64,000 nucleotides of DNA from Thioclava arctica (GCF_040892615.1 NZ_JBFRYC010000006.1:1-64000), one strand, 5' to 3'; shown: positions 16,284 through 25,518, counted from the first letter of the stretch. Numbers and translations: made by a program. Notes: generated by a model not told the origin, from the letters alone.

Positions 16284-17192
16284 ATGAGCACGCGAAAGAT
16301 TACCTTGCACCCCTTTGCGGGGCCCGATTGGCAAAGCGCGATTGAGGCGCTTGCGGGACCGGGCGCGGGTGGGTTGCAGCAATCGGCGACCTATGGGGCG
16401 GTGGTGCGCGCGCTGGGGCGTCAGGTCGCGCAGATCGAGATACGCGCAGCCGGGGTGTGTATCGGGCTGGTGCAGTTGATCGCGCGCAAGCGCCTGTGGC
16501 TGATATCGCGCGGCCCGGTCTTTGCGCCCGGTGTTGCGCCCGATATCCAGCGCGCCGCTTTGCGTGCCTTGGCGCGCCGGGTCGGGGTCGTGATTGCCAC
16601 GCCGGGTGCAGACATGTCGGGGTTTGGCCTGATCCCGTTGATCTCGGCGCGCCATCACGCGATCTGGTCGCTTGATCGAACGCCTCAGGAGTTGCGCGCG
16701 GGGCTGGCGGGGAAATGGCGCAATCGATTGGCAGGGGCAGAGCGTGCCGGGTTGCGCCTGCATGTTGAGCACGACATTGACTGGATCTTGCGCGCCGATC
16801 AGGCCCAACAAACGGCGCGCGGCTACCGGGCGTTGCCTGCGGGGTTCACGCGGGCATGGGCGGCGCAGGCGCGCGCGGACCTGCGCGCGTGGCGCATTGA
16901 GGACGACGCCGGGCTGCGGCTTGCGGGGGTGATTGTTTTGCGCCACGGCGCGGGCGCGAGCTATCATATCGGCTGGAGCGGAGCGCAGGGGCGACGCGTC
17001 GGGGCGCATAATGTCGGCCTGTGGCAGGCGGCTCTTTGGTTGCGCGATCAAGGCGTTACCCGGTTCGATCTGGGGGATATGAACTCAGAGGAAGGGGCGG
17101 GCCGGATGCATTTCAAACTTGGCACCGGGGCACAGCCGCAGGCCTTGGGTGCGACGTATTGGGTTGTCCCAAATTCAGGGTCGCTTGCCTAA
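16284..17192 (+). CDS. GNAT/FemAB-like acyltransferase
   Basis: A 302-aa protein with the double-GNAT layout of the BioF2/FemAB-like acetyltransferases. The N-terminal half contains GGLQQSATYGAVVRALG, the usual substrate-side block ('Q-S/T-Y-G'). The C-terminal half contains LAGVIVLRHGAGASYHIGW and a terminal FDLGDMNSEEGAGRMHFKLG like the FKxxFG ending of that family. Members transfer acyl or aminoacyl groups to small amines or cell-wall precursors. The start follows the conserved region; no strong ribosome site is visible. It is followed on the same strand by the SLAC1-like gene. Substrate unknown. Confidence 0.75.
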   Translation: MSTRKITLHPFAGPDWQSAIEALAGPGAGGLQQSATYGAVVRALGRQVAQIEIRAAGVCIGLVQLIARKRLWLISRGPVFAPGVAPDIQRAALRALARRVGVVIATPGADMSGFGLIPLISARHHAIWSLDRTPQELRAGLAGKWRNRLAGAERAGLRLHVEHDIDWILRADQAQQTARGYRALPAGFTRAWAAQARADLRAWRIEDDAGLRLAGVIVLRHGAGASYHIGWSGAQGRRVGAHNVGLWQAALWLRDQGVTRFDLGDMNSEEGAGRMHFKLGTGAQPQALGATYWVVPNSGSLA

Positions 17193-17301
17193 ATTTCGCC
17201 AAAAGAACGCGCTAGCGCTTTGCCCTGGCGTTGAAATCGGTCATTTTGCTCCGCAACGCCCGATTTCAGGAAGAGACAGACATGCCGAGAGAGGCCCAAG
17301 A

Positions 17302-18264
17302 ATGACAATCGCCCCCGCCAAGATAACGCCCAAGGGCTTGTTCCGACGCACGCCACCGGCCGCATTCCCACCCATTCTGGGCTTGATGGGGCTGGGGATC
17401 GCATGGCGGCGCGGCGTGGATCAATTCGCCTTGCCGCCCGCTTTGGCCGAGGCGTTCTTGGGGGCGGTGACCTTGCTCACGCTGTTTGCCTTTGTCGGCT
17501 ATTTTGTGAAATTCCTGCGCCGACCCGGCGTGCTGCGCGAAGATTTGCGCGTTTTGCCAGGGCGCGCGGGCCTCGCAGCAATCGTGCTGTCGCTTTATTT
17601 TGTGGCCGCAGCGTTGTCGCCTTATTTGGCGGTGGCGGTTGCCGTGTTTTGGGGCGTGATCGCGCTGCATCTGGTCTTCACCTTGGTGGTCATCTGGGAT
17701 TTGTTGCGCAGCCCAGCCGAGCAGCGCCGTGTCACTCCGGTGTGGCAGTTGATCTTTTCGGGCTGGATCGTGGGCGCGGTGGCTGCGCAAATTTTGAAAC
17801 TGGATTTTGTGGCGGTCGTGCTGTTCTGGATTTCGCTGCTTTCCGCGGTCAGCATCTGGGTGGTCTCGCTACAGCAGTTTTCGCGCGAAAGCGTGCCGGC
17901 CCCGTTGCGGCCCTTGCTGGCGATCCATTTGGCCCCGGCGGCGCTGCTTGGCACGGCAGGGGCAGGGTTTCATGCCGAGGGTATCGCGCAGGCGATGGCA
18001 TTGCTGTGCGCCGTCTATCTGGCAGGGCTGGTGGTATCTTCGCGCTGGCTGTTGGCCTCGGGCTTTACGCCGCTTTGGGGCGCGCTCACCTTTCCGCTTG
18101 CCGCGACGGCAGGGTGCTGGCTGGCCGTTGGGGGCGCTTGGGCCCTGCCGGGCGCGTTGCTTTTGGTGCTGGACACGATCATTATTATCCCGATCGCGAT
18201 CAAGGTGATCCAGCTTTGGATGAAGGGGCAGCTTGCGCTCAAGACCAACGCCGCGATTGCCTAG
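17302..18264 (+). CDS. SLAC1/TehA-type (TDT) membrane transporter
   Basis: A 320-aa inner-membrane protein with about ten transmembrane helices in the tellurite-resistance/dicarboxylate transporter (TDT) pattern. The N-terminus FRRTPPAAFPPILGLMGLGIAWR has the family's PP-G-x-GLGLA-like opening. The ATG at 17302 has GAGGCC-type ribosome sequence close by; the frame is open from 17119 but overlaps the preceding gene. TDT proteins are anion channels or carriers for malate, sulfite or tellurite-linked traffic; which one applies cannot be told. Confidence 0.82.
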   Translation: MTIAPAKITPKGLFRRTPPAAFPPILGLMGLGIAWRRGVDQFALPPALAEAFLGAVTLLTLFAFVGYFVKFLRRPGVLREDLRVLPGRAGLAAIVLSLYFVAAALSPYLAVAVAVFWGVIALHLVFTLVVIWDLLRSPAEQRRVTPVWQLIFSGWIVGAVAAQILKLDFVAVVLFWISLLSAVSIWVVSLQQFSRESVPAPLRPLLAIHLAPAALLGTAGAGFHAEGIAQAMALLCAVYLAGLVVSSRWLLASGFTPLWGALTFPLAATAGCWLAVGGAWALPGALLLVLDTIIIIPIAIKVIQLWMKGQLALKTNAAIA

Positions 18265-18356
18265 CGCGTCTAAGCTGCTTGCTCGGGGGGGTTGCCTTTG
18301 TGGTGATTGCGTGAAACAGGAAACTGCCAAACGCATCTGGACCCGGAGATCCCCCC

Positions 18357-19805
18357 ATGCAGATTCGCGAGGCACTCACCTTTGACGATGTCCTTCTTGT
18401 TCCCGCAGCTTCTTCCGTGCTGCCCTCGGACGCAGACGTCGCCACCTATGTGACCCGTTCGATCCATCTCAATATCCCGTTGCTGAGTTCAGCGATGGAT
18501 ACCGTCACCGAGGCGCGCATGGCGATTGCGATGGCGCAGGCGGGCGGCATGGGCGTGATCCACCGCAACCTCACGATTGAGCAACAAGCCAATGATGTGA
18601 GCCGGGTGAAGCGCTTTGAAAGCGGGATCGTTTACAACCCGATCACCTTGCGCCCCGATCAGACGCTGGCCGATGCCAAGGCCCTGATGGAGCGTTACAA
18701 CATCACCGGTTTCCCTGTGGTGGATGGCGATAAGCGGGTGGTTGGCATCGTGACCAATCGCGACATGCGCTTTGCGAGCGACGACAAGACCCCGGTTTCG
18801 GCGATGATGAGCCATGATAATCTGGCGATCCTGACCGAACCGGCGGATCGCGATCAGGCGCGCGAGTTGATGAAAGAGCGCCGGATCGAGAAGCTGCTGG
18901 TCACCGATGGGGCGGGCAAGCTGACCGGGCTTCTGACGCTGAAGGATACCGAGAAATCGGTGCTGCACCCGTTGGCGTGCAAAGATGACAAGGGCCGTTT
19001 GCGAGTCGCTGCGGCCTCGACCGTGGGTGATGCGGGCTATGAGCGTTCCTGTGCGCTGATCGAGGCGGGCTGCGATTTGATCGTGATCGACACCGCTCAC
19101 GGCCATTCCGAGGGCGTGGCGCGTGCAGTCGAGCGCGTGAAATCCTTCCGCGAGGGCGTGCAGGTGGTGGCGGGCAATGTCGCCACGGCCGAGGCCACGA
19201 AGGCGTTGATCGGAGCGGGCGCGGATGCGGTCAAGGTCGGGATCGGCCCGGGCTCGATCTGCACCACGCGGATCGTCGCAGGCGTGGGCGTGCCGCAACT
19301 GACCGCGATCATGGATGCCGCGGGCGCGGCGGGCGACATTCCGATCATCGCCGATGGCGGCATCAAGTTCTCGGGCGATTTCGCCAAGGCAATTGCGGCG
19401 GGCGCGTCCTGCGCAATGGTCGGCTCGGCAATCGCGGGCACCGATGAATCCCCCGGCGAGGTGATCTTGTATCAGGGCCGCTCGTATAAATCCTATCGTG
19501 GCATGGGCAGCCTTGGCGCCATGGCGCGCGGCTCGGCAGATCGCTATTTCCAGAAAGACGCCGCCTCCGACAAGCTGGTGCCCGAGGGCATCGAAGGGCA
19601 GGTGCCCTATAAAGGCCCGGCGGGCGCGGTGATACACCAACTCGTGGGCGGCCTGCGCGCCGCAATGGGCTATACCGGCTCGGCCACGGTCGCTGACATG
19701 CGCGGCGGGTGCAATTTTGTGCGCATCACCGGCGCAGGGCTGAAGGAAAGCCACGTGCATGACGTTCAAATCACCCGCGAAAGTCCGAACTATCGGATTG
19801 GGTAA
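18357..19805 (+). CDS. guaB: Inosine-5'-monophosphate dehydrogenase
   Basis: A 482-aa enzyme oxidising IMP to XMP with NAD, the rate-limiting step of GMP synthesis. The N-terminus LTFDDVLLVPA is typical, and a pair of CBS domains fills about residues 95-205. The catalytic loop GPGSICTTR has the active Cys at residue 302, the flap YRGMGSLGAM follows, and the C-terminal Arg-rich block is ARGSADRYFQ. Length is normal for bacterial enzymes. It is preceded by a GGAGATCCCCCC leader and followed by a terminator, so it is likely monocistronic. Confidence 0.98.
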   Translation: MQIREALTFDDVLLVPAASSVLPSDADVATYVTRSIHLNIPLLSSAMDTVTEARMAIAMAQAGGMGVIHRNLTIEQQANDVSRVKRFESGIVYNPITLRPDQTLADAKALMERYNITGFPVVDGDKRVVGIVTNRDMRFASDDKTPVSAMMSHDNLAILTEPADRDQARELMKERRIEKLLVTDGAGKLTGLLTLKDTEKSVLHPLACKDDKGRLRVAAASTVGDAGYERSCALIEAGCDLIVIDTAHGHSEGVARAVERVKSFREGVQVVAGNVATAEATKALIGAGADAVKVGIGPGSICTTRIVAGVGVPQLTAIMDAAGAAGDIPIIADGGIKFSGDFAKAIAAGASCAMVGSAIAGTDESPGEVILYQGRSYKSYRGMGSLGAMARGSADRYFQKDAASDKLVPEGIEGQVPYKGPAGAVIHQLVGGLRAAMGYTGSATVADMRGGCNFVRITGAGLKESHVHDVQITRESPNYRIG

Positions 19806-19830
19806 TTACTTGAAGTTGTCTAATGAAATG

Positions 19831-19859
19831 ACGCGCAGCTCGATGGGTTGCGCGTTTTT
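19831..19859 (+). terminator. guaB terminator
   Basis: ACGCGCA (19831-19837) pairs with TGCGCGT (19849-19855), 11-nt loop, then TTTTT, 26 nt beyond the guaB stop. Confidence 0.75.
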
Positions 19860-20108
19860 CGTTGCCGTGAACGCAGTGCGAACTCGACAGGACACATCGT
19901 GATCTAAGGGCCAATAACTGAAGCAGACTGAAGCAGGTCTGGCGGGACCGATCAGCTCGCGCTTCAACTCGTCTGTGAATTTCGCGCCGGACATCGCGTC
20001 GGCCTTGCTTTCAATATTCCCAAGCAAGGCGTCTACAAATCTAGGGGCTATTCAGAGTGATCTACCCCTTTTCAGGGCCGCTCATAAGTCGATACTATTT
20101 TGCTGTTT
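19860..20108. other. Region with a possible IS3 OrfA remnant
   Basis: On the minus strand a short reading frame starting near 19994 begins MSGAKFTDELKRE, close to the opening of IS3-family OrfA proteins (MSGAKFTDEFKRDA). The similarity then stops. This may be the stub of a lost insertion sequence between guaB and the receiver gene, but it is too short to be sure. Nothing else is recognised here. Confidence 0.3.
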
Positions 20109-20519
20109 TCATGGGGCAGCAGTAATCTGCTGCTGCTGCCAGATTTCAACAATTTTTGAAGCCAGGGTCAGTGGGTCAAATGGCTTGGTAATCACTTTTG
20201 CTGAGCCCAGACTCATCAGGCGCTCCACGTCATCTGCTTGCGCCTTTGCCGTCATAAAGATCACAGGGGTGTTCTCCAAGCCGGGTATGCGCCGCAGTGC
20301 CGCCAAGGTGTCTTCGCCAGTCATTCCTGGCATCATAACATCAAGGAGAAACAGGTCGGGAGTAAATTCAGCGGCAACCAAGAGTGCCTCTTGCCCACTA
20401 GCACACTGGTGAACTTCCAATTTACCTACGACCTCTAGCGCGATTTGCGTAATCGCACGAATATCGTCGTCATCATCTACATGGAGGATACGCGGCGTAT
20501 TGAGCTCGACCTGAGTCAT
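20109..20519 (-). CDS. Single-domain response regulator
   Basis: A 136-aa stand-alone receiver. Acidic pair DDDDD near residue 17, phospho-acceptor Asp in LFLLDVMMPGMTG, conserved Thr in IFMTAK and Lys in ITKPFDP. There is no output domain, so it acts through phosphotransfer or protein contact. It follows the AHL synthase on the same strand, 110 bp away, with a perfect palindrome AACCTTAAGGTT (20578-20589) in the gap, so it probably has its own control. The nearby membrane histidine kinase is the obvious candidate partner. The C-terminal Gln run (QQQQ) is unremarkable. Confidence 0.9.
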   Translation of the reverse strand: MTQVELNTPRILHVDDDDDIRAITQIALEVVGKLEVHQCASGQEALLVAAEFTPDLFLLDVMMPGMTGEDTLAALRRIPGLENTPVIFMTAKAQADDVERLMSLGSAKVITKPFDPLTLASKIVEIWQQQQITAAP

Positions 20520-20577
20520 TTCGTAGCTCCAAGCTTTTTACTGAAGTGAATTTATCGACCTTCCATGGTTTGTTTCT

Positions 20578-20589
20578 AACCTTAAGGTT
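20578..20589. promoter_or_regulatory. Palindrome AACCTTAAGGTT
   Basis: Perfect 12-bp palindrome about 60 bp upstream of the receiver gene start and just past the AHL synthase stop. It could be an operator. Its TTAA core recalls the half-sites of CtrA, which controls quorum-sensing genes in several Rhodobacterales, but the spacing of a full CtrA site is not present. Confidence 0.3.
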
Positions 20590-20629
20590 GCAAAATGGCA
20601 ATGATATTCGACCACTAGGCTAAGTGAAG

Positions 20630-21388
20630 TCATGCGATAGAATCAGGCTCTGGCGCATCAATAACGTTGAACAGTGCAGCTTGCGATCTGTCCCCGTCCA
20701 GTTCGAATATTGGGCCAACGGCCACTGCGGCCATACCGATCCTTTTCAGCCAGCGCTTAAACACTGCGGGCACAATCCCGATGACGTGGTCCGCGCCCAG
20801 CTTCCGGGCAGAGGCCGCCATGTGAAGCATCAGTTGGCGTTGCACCACCACCCGCTGTTGAGCGGGGACGCCATCAACCACGAATAGTCGAGTCGCTTCC
20901 CATATCTTGTCGGTCACCGGCGCCTCGAAGAACAGAGGGTCGAGAGGCAAACCTTGAAGCAAACCCAATTGCGCGTCGCGGATCATGTAGCTGTGCAGAC
21001 CGCAACGCGCTGTTGTCGGGGCGATGCGGATACCTGCGAGCACTTTTCCGTTCTGGTGAACGACAATCCAGCGGGCTTCGGGCGTGTCGTATTGGTCGAA
21101 TTCCATTCCGTCGGTCTCGGGCAGTTGCCAGCCCTTGGCGACGATAAAAACTTCGCGGCGCGCCTTGAGGTACTTGACGAGAAGACTGCCGTGGTGATGC
21201 ATGTTCTGCATCGAAAGGGTCGTTGTGCGAATCTGGTCGGAAGCCCCGATTAGATTTTCGAGTGGATTTGGGGCTTGCCTTTCTGTAGTGGACGGGCGTG
21301 GAGCGTAATGCTTAACTCTACCAGGCGATGTCAGTTCCGGGAACACACGCTTCGCCTTGGCCAGACTCGATTCTCTAAATTGCTCCAT
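20630..21388 (-). CDS. Acyl-homoserine-lactone synthase with N-terminal extension
   Basis: A 252-aa LuxI-family synthase making an N-acyl-homoserine lactone from acyl-ACP (or acyl-CoA) and SAM. The family invariants are all present with a +52-residue offset: Arg77, Phe81 and Trp87 in RREVFIVAKGW; Asp98 and Asp101 in EFDQYD; Arg near 121 in RIAPT; Glu164 and Arg167 in WEATRLFV. Typical LuxI proteins are about 200 aa; the extra ~50 N-terminal residues are hydrophilic. No LuxR gene is adjacent; instead it is divergent from a histidine kinase and upstream of a receiver. Acyl length cannot be predicted. The start at 21388 is preceded by GAGGG; the frame extends upstream without similarity. Confidence 0.9.
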   Translation of the reverse strand: MEQFRESSLAKAKRVFPELTSPGRVKHYAPRPSTTERQAPNPLENLIGASDQIRTTTLSMQNMHHHGSLLVKYLKARREVFIVAKGWQLPETDGMEFDQYDTPEARWIVVHQNGKVLAGIRIAPTTARCGLHSYMIRDAQLGLLQGLPLDPLFFEAPVTDKIWEATRLFVVDGVPAQQRVVVQRQLMLHMAASARKLGADHVIGIVPAVFKRWLKRIGMAAVAVGPIFELDGDRSQAALFNVIDAPEPDSIA

Positions 21389-21562
21389 GTGCAGCCCCAA
21401 CCCTCGGTAGAAAATATTGTTTCTTGATAATGCCCTAGTTGCGCGGATACGCCATATTGTTGCCACATCTTGGGCGCAAACTGGCACAGGGTGTGCTTTG
21501 CGCGCATCGGTTTAGTGGTTGGCTGCCGACTCCCGGAAGTACAGAAGATATGGAGACGCGTC

Positions 21563-22942
21563 ATGATCACTCGCCTTCGCAGGGCCTTTGTCACCAAGAA
21601 TACGTTCTTGCTGGTGCGGCAGATGAAAGACTATGCGGCTGTGGGAAAGAACCTCGCCTGGCAGCGGCGGATTATTTTTACCGCCGCGCTAGTGCTCGCA
21701 GGGTATTACTATAACCTCATCCTCGCCCTTACCACAGCGGTCCTGATTGCGCTCTCGGAGATCTACGATTCTTTCATTTTCAACCGAATCCTTGCTTGGG
21801 ACGGTCGCGATGCGGCTGTCACCCGAAAGCTTCTTAACGGTCTTTATGTAGGAACCGCCCTCAGCGCTTCGGTTATCGTTTTTTATGCGGTCGCCCTCGC
21901 TATCGACCAAGGGTCCGGCACGCATTTCATGTCATTGTTCTTCCTATTGGCGGCCGCCCTCTTTGCCGCCATGAACAATCATCAGCTCTTGCTCATCCTC
22001 TTCATGCGACTGGTGGTGTACGGCATTGCCTTCATCTTTATCCCATTCTGGGACATCTATATCACCAGCGCCCCAGTCGATTCTGAAGCTTGGGCGCAGA
22101 TGTTCACCAGTCTGTTCGTGTTGTACTTCGTGATCGATTGTTCGCGGATTTATCTTTCGTTCTACCGCGGCAGCTTAGAGCAAATGGAAGCGCTCAGGGT
22201 CGAGAACCGCAAATCACAGGAAGCCTACAAAGCAAAAACAGAGTTTGTCTCGACGATGAGCCACGAGCTTCGTACGCCACTGACATCTATTAAGGGGTCG
22301 ATCGACCTCGCCTGTGCCGGGCACCTCGGCCCACTCTCGGAACGGGCCGAGCAAGTTATGACAATCGCCCAGCGAAATTGCACCCGGCTGATCAAACTTA
22401 TCGATGAAATTCTGGATCTCCAGAAGATTGAGGCCGGTCGAATGCACTTTTCAATGACAAAGTTCAATGTCTTGAAAGTGATCGATCAGGCTGTGACTTC
22501 AAGTGCGCCCTTCGCTGGGCGGCTTGGAGTCCAGCTCATTTTCGAAGACTCCGATCAACCGATGGTGGTGAATGGTGATCCAGCACGAATAGAGCAGGTT
22601 CTGACCAATATGATTTCCAACGCCGCCAAGTTCTCTCCTGAGGGAAGTAGCGTGCGTATCCGCGTGGAACCAATTGAAAACTCTGTCCGCGTTTCGGTGA
22701 TCGACGAAGGTTCCGGGCTATCCGAAGATGATCGCGATCGGGTTTTCGACAAGTTCAGCCAAGTTGACTCCTCCGATACCCGGAAGATCGGCGGCACCGG
22801 TTTGGGTATGAACATCTCGAAGCAGATCATTCAGGCGCACGATGGAAACATCGATTACTCGAAGAATTCCATTCGTGGGACTACATTCTATTTTGAGCTT
22901 GCCCTAGAAGAATTGCTCGAGGGTGAAGCCGATACGATCTAG
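21563..22942 (+). CDS. Membrane sensor histidine kinase
   Basis: A 459-aa kinase. Residues about 35-200 hold some six hydrophobic segments, so sensing probably takes place within the membrane, and there is no large periplasmic domain. A short coiled linker follows, then HisKA with the phospho-His in FVSTMSHELRTPL (around residue 233) and HATPase_c with N box NMISNAAKFSPEG, G1 VIDEGSGLSEDD and G2 GGTGLGMNISK. No receiver is fused. It is divergent from the AHL synthase gene. Its location suggests that it works with the receivers at 20109 and 23541; whether it responds to AHL is untested. The start at 21563 is chosen by the domain layout. Confidence 0.9.
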   Translation: MITRLRRAFVTKNTFLLVRQMKDYAAVGKNLAWQRRIIFTAALVLAGYYYNLILALTTAVLIALSEIYDSFIFNRILAWDGRDAAVTRKLLNGLYVGTALSASVIVFYAVALAIDQGSGTHFMSLFFLLAAALFAAMNNHQLLLILFMRLVVYGIAFIFIPFWDIYITSAPVDSEAWAQMFTSLFVLYFVIDCSRIYLSFYRGSLEQMEALRVENRKSQEAYKAKTEFVSTMSHELRTPLTSIKGSIDLACAGHLGPLSERAEQVMTIAQRNCTRLIKLIDEILDLQKIEAGRMHFSMTKFNVLKVIDQAVTSSAPFAGRLGVQLIFEDSDQPMVVNGDPARIEQVLTNMISNAAKFSPEGSSVRIRVEPIENSVRVSVIDEGSGLSEDDRDRVFDKFSQVDSSDTRKIGGTGLGMNISKQIIQAHDGNIDYSKNSIRGTTFYFELALEELLEGEADTI

Positions 22943-23540
22943 GGGGCCGATCTTATGGTGTGAAGGTGCGATCAACTTTCTCATGGACAGCGCCGGCAAC
23001 TGGTTTTTCGACGATAACGCCCTCTCGGCCGATTGCTGTGCAAGCGCCTGTCGGATGACAAGTTGCATGCCCGAAAGAATGGCGCCTAGGGGCGTAGTCA
23101 GTCACTGTCTGGCAAGCGAATGGCAGCAGTCGCCGAGAGGGGGGGGCAAGGCCCATCTGGCCATAGACGCAGCCACACCAGCATCCTCAGCCTGGAAGTG
23201 CATATTTACGTAGATGAGAGAGGTCGAGCGAGATGCCGTCTCTCGACCATATTTTCTTTGAACGATGTGGCGCTTACTGAAGCAGAATGCTGTCGATCTT
23301 GAGAAACCATCAATGGCTTTCAGGCTTAGCGTTTTTTCAATGATGGGACCGTCTTCTGCGCCGCAAACGCCCGGATTCTGTGCTTGATCGGCACACACCA
23401 GAACACCCGCCTCAGGCAGGTCAGAAGCAACAAAACGTAGTAAGATACTTAGTCCTGACGCACCTTACAAACGCTGTAAGCCTGTCCAAATCGATTGGTC
23501 CACCTCTGTCCGCACCCAGGCGAGCTGGACCAATCCCCCT
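22943..23540. other. Long intergenic region, no gene seen
   Basis: About 600 bp between the convergent kinase and receiver/GGDEF genes. The short frames here lack ribosome sites, family motifs and typical codon bias. It could hold a small RNA or eroded DNA; I see no specific signal. Confidence 0.4.
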
Positions 23541-24731
23541 TCAGGCATGAGTTGCGTGATACTGCCCTTTTGATGCAAGCCGTGCTTCCGCATTGCAGAT
23601 GGCATAAAAGATCGCTTTATCGGCGCGATCGGATACACGAACTTGCGGCTGCACCGACGCACCGACCGAAACACTGAACTTGACGTCAAGTTCAACCCCC
23701 AACTCCGACGCGCGGCTGTTCAAAAGGGCCTGAGTCTCACCTTCCAGGTCAACAGGTGCCAAGTTATCATCTTGGTTCGACACCAAAACAAAAACCCCGT
23801 TTCCAGAATACGCCATTGCAAATTTGCCGGACGCAAAGACCTCGCCAATCGTATCAGCCATATCTGACAGGAACGAAAAGCATTTCGTCGCCGACGTGCG
23901 TTGGGATATCAGATCAAACTGATCGAGCTTGACGGCTCTGACGCGCGCATCAGTGGCGGAGAAGACCGACAGCTGCTGCAGATAGTTGCGAATGGACAGG
24001 TGTGAGATCAGGTTCGTCACTGACCCAAGAGCTATATCATCGAACAGTTCGGGTTTGATCGCATCGTCTTGCAGTTGCGGAGTGTCGGGCACAACGTCCA
24101 GCTGATCGGTTCGACGAGCTTGGCAAAGTTGCGACAGAGCTGACAGGCGAGTTTCGAACTCAGCAATCTCAAACGGCTTGGTCGCAAAGTCGGTAGCGCC
24201 TGCTTTGAAAGCTCGCTCTAGATGATCCATATCTCTCATGCCGGTCAGCATGATGATCGGAACATCCTTGTAGGCAGAGCGTTCACGAACATGAGCACAT
24301 AGATCAATACCGTCCATTCCCGGCATCCGAATATCCAGCACGAGACAGTCGAACGGAGTTTTTCTCGTGATGATAAGATCAAGCGCGGCCTCCGCGGAAG
24401 ATGCGACCGTGATATCCGCAAAACCGGCATTGCCCGCAATGATAGGGATAAGGCCAAGGATGAACGGGTCATCGTCCACCGCGAGAATGCGCAACGGTCC
24501 TTGATCGAGAACATCTGCCGGAAACGCATCCTGGGCAAAGGTCGCCGCTGAACTCTGACTGTCATTCATGAGCAGTGTTTCAGGCTCACCACCCCAGCCA
24601 AACAGTCGCTTCACGCGGGCGACCGTCAGCAGACATAGCGACGACAACATTGAGTTACCGCGCAATAATTTTGAGATGATGGTGACAAGGAGGCCAACGG
24701 CAGCCCCTGCGATCATATATACCAAAATCAT
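23541..24731 (-). CDS. Membrane-anchored receiver fused to a degenerate GGDEF domain
   Basis: A 396-aa protein. Residues 1-23 (MILVYMIAGAAVGLLVTIIS...) form a single membrane segment, rare for a response regulator. A receiver spans about 80-200, with DDD at 86-88, phospho-Asp133 in VLDIRMPGMD, MLTGM and ATKPFE. The C-terminal ~150 residues keep GGDEF secondary structure marks (FSVSVGAS, ADKAIFYAICNAE), but the catalytic loop reads YSGNG instead of GG(D/E)EF, so cyclase activity is unlikely. It may instead bind GTP or c-di-GMP, or dock partners. It ends the AHL/kinase cluster. The N-terminal start is as predicted from the open frame; a later start would lose the anchor. Confidence 0.8.
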   Translation of the reverse strand: MILVYMIAGAAVGLLVTIISKLLRGNSMLSSLCLLTVARVKRLFGWGGEPETLLMNDSQSSAATFAQDAFPADVLDQGPLRILAVDDDPFILGLIPIIAGNAGFADITVASSAEAALDLIITRKTPFDCLVLDIRMPGMDGIDLCAHVRERSAYKDVPIIMLTGMRDMDHLERAFKAGATDFATKPFEIAEFETRLSALSQLCQARRTDQLDVVPDTPQLQDDAIKPELFDDIALGSVTNLISHLSIRNYLQQLSVFSATDARVRAVKLDQFDLISQRTSATKCFSFLSDMADTIGEVFASGKFAMAYSGNGVFVLVSNQDDNLAPVDLEGETQALLNSRASELGVELDVKFSVSVGASVQPQVRVSDRADKAIFYAICNAEARLASKGQYHATHA

Positions 24732-25260
24732 TCTTCCTCTCCCGCTATCGATTCCATTGCCACTTCTGCTGCGAAAATATGCTTGACCTTCACGCTCGTC
24801 TTTTCGCTCTCGCTCACGTTCTTCAAATCTTTGTTAAGATTGAATCTTGTTCGAATTTAGGCAAACACATCACAACCTGAGCGCGTGGTGAAATAATTAC
24901 AGGATAGTTGAGCGCCCCCAACGGCCGACCGAAAGAGTATCGGAACCCTCTCTGGATCCGCGTAAAATTCTAAACTATCCTATGAAATAAGGATAAATTG
25001 ACCATGTTCTCGGTGCCAATCTCACCTTCAGGTTGCGGACTGATCATCGGATGATACCTCTCAACGGTCACTTCGAGATTTCGCGGGAGGTCTGAAAATG
25101 CAGGTTTGGGTTGTAGAACAGCGATGTTGAGGCTGATTGAAACTCCTCGTGATTCTCGAACGAAATGTTAAGAATTCTCGAGCGCCCCCATGGGGTGATT
25201 GACCCGCGCCCCAAGTCCCCTCCTGGTTTGCGCGGAGTCCTTGGGGTTAAATCTGTGGCC
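24732..25260. other. Intergenic region before the IS3 relic
   Basis: About 530 bp, AT-rich in its first half. It contains two copies of GAGCGCCCCC (about 24909 and 25180) but no gene. It marks the edge between the signalling cluster and the IS-bounded accessory block. Confidence 0.4.
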
Positions 25261-25380
25261 TCAGGCGGCCATTTTGTCCATCGTCGCTCTCTGCAAGAAT
25301 TCCCTGGGTGTCAGGTTGCCTGGGGCTGAATGTGGTCTGCGCCAATTGTAGTCCTCCTGCCATTCTGCAAGCGTTTTGCG
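25261..25380 (-). pseudogene. C-terminal stub of an IS3-family transposase
   Basis: The minus strand encodes the tail LAEWQEDYNWRRPHSAPGNL, then TPREFLQRATMDKMAA and a stop: the familiar end of IS3-family OrfB (RPHSALGNLTPxEF). Only about 40 codons remain; the catalytic DDE core is gone. It forms the left edge of the 25.2-31.4 kb accessory block. Confidence 0.75.
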
Positions 25381-25518
25381 GGGGCCACTCAAGGTGGCGT
25401 CGCCGTCTCAGCAACCAACGCGGCCAAGTCGCTCATTCTAAGCTTTTGTCAGGTTGTTTTTAGGCAGACGGGTCCAAAACGGAGCGATGGCCCTGAAGCT
25501 TGTTGCTCCGCGCCAGAC

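Noticed and set aside
18489..19769. 426-codon open frame antisense to guaB
   Set aside because: Shadow frame in GC-rich coding DNA; His/Arg/Ala-rich translation with no domain. The same applies to long antisense frames over metA, AglF and the M20 gene.
20044..20057. 14-bp match GGGGCTATTCAGAG with 44752-44765
   Set aside because: Considered as shared IS ends. A match of this length is expected by chance in 64 kb, and no IS boundary coincides with both copies.
23102..23398. 98-codon open frame between kinase and GGDEF genes
   Set aside because: No family resemblance, no ribosome site, and composition unlike its coding neighbours.
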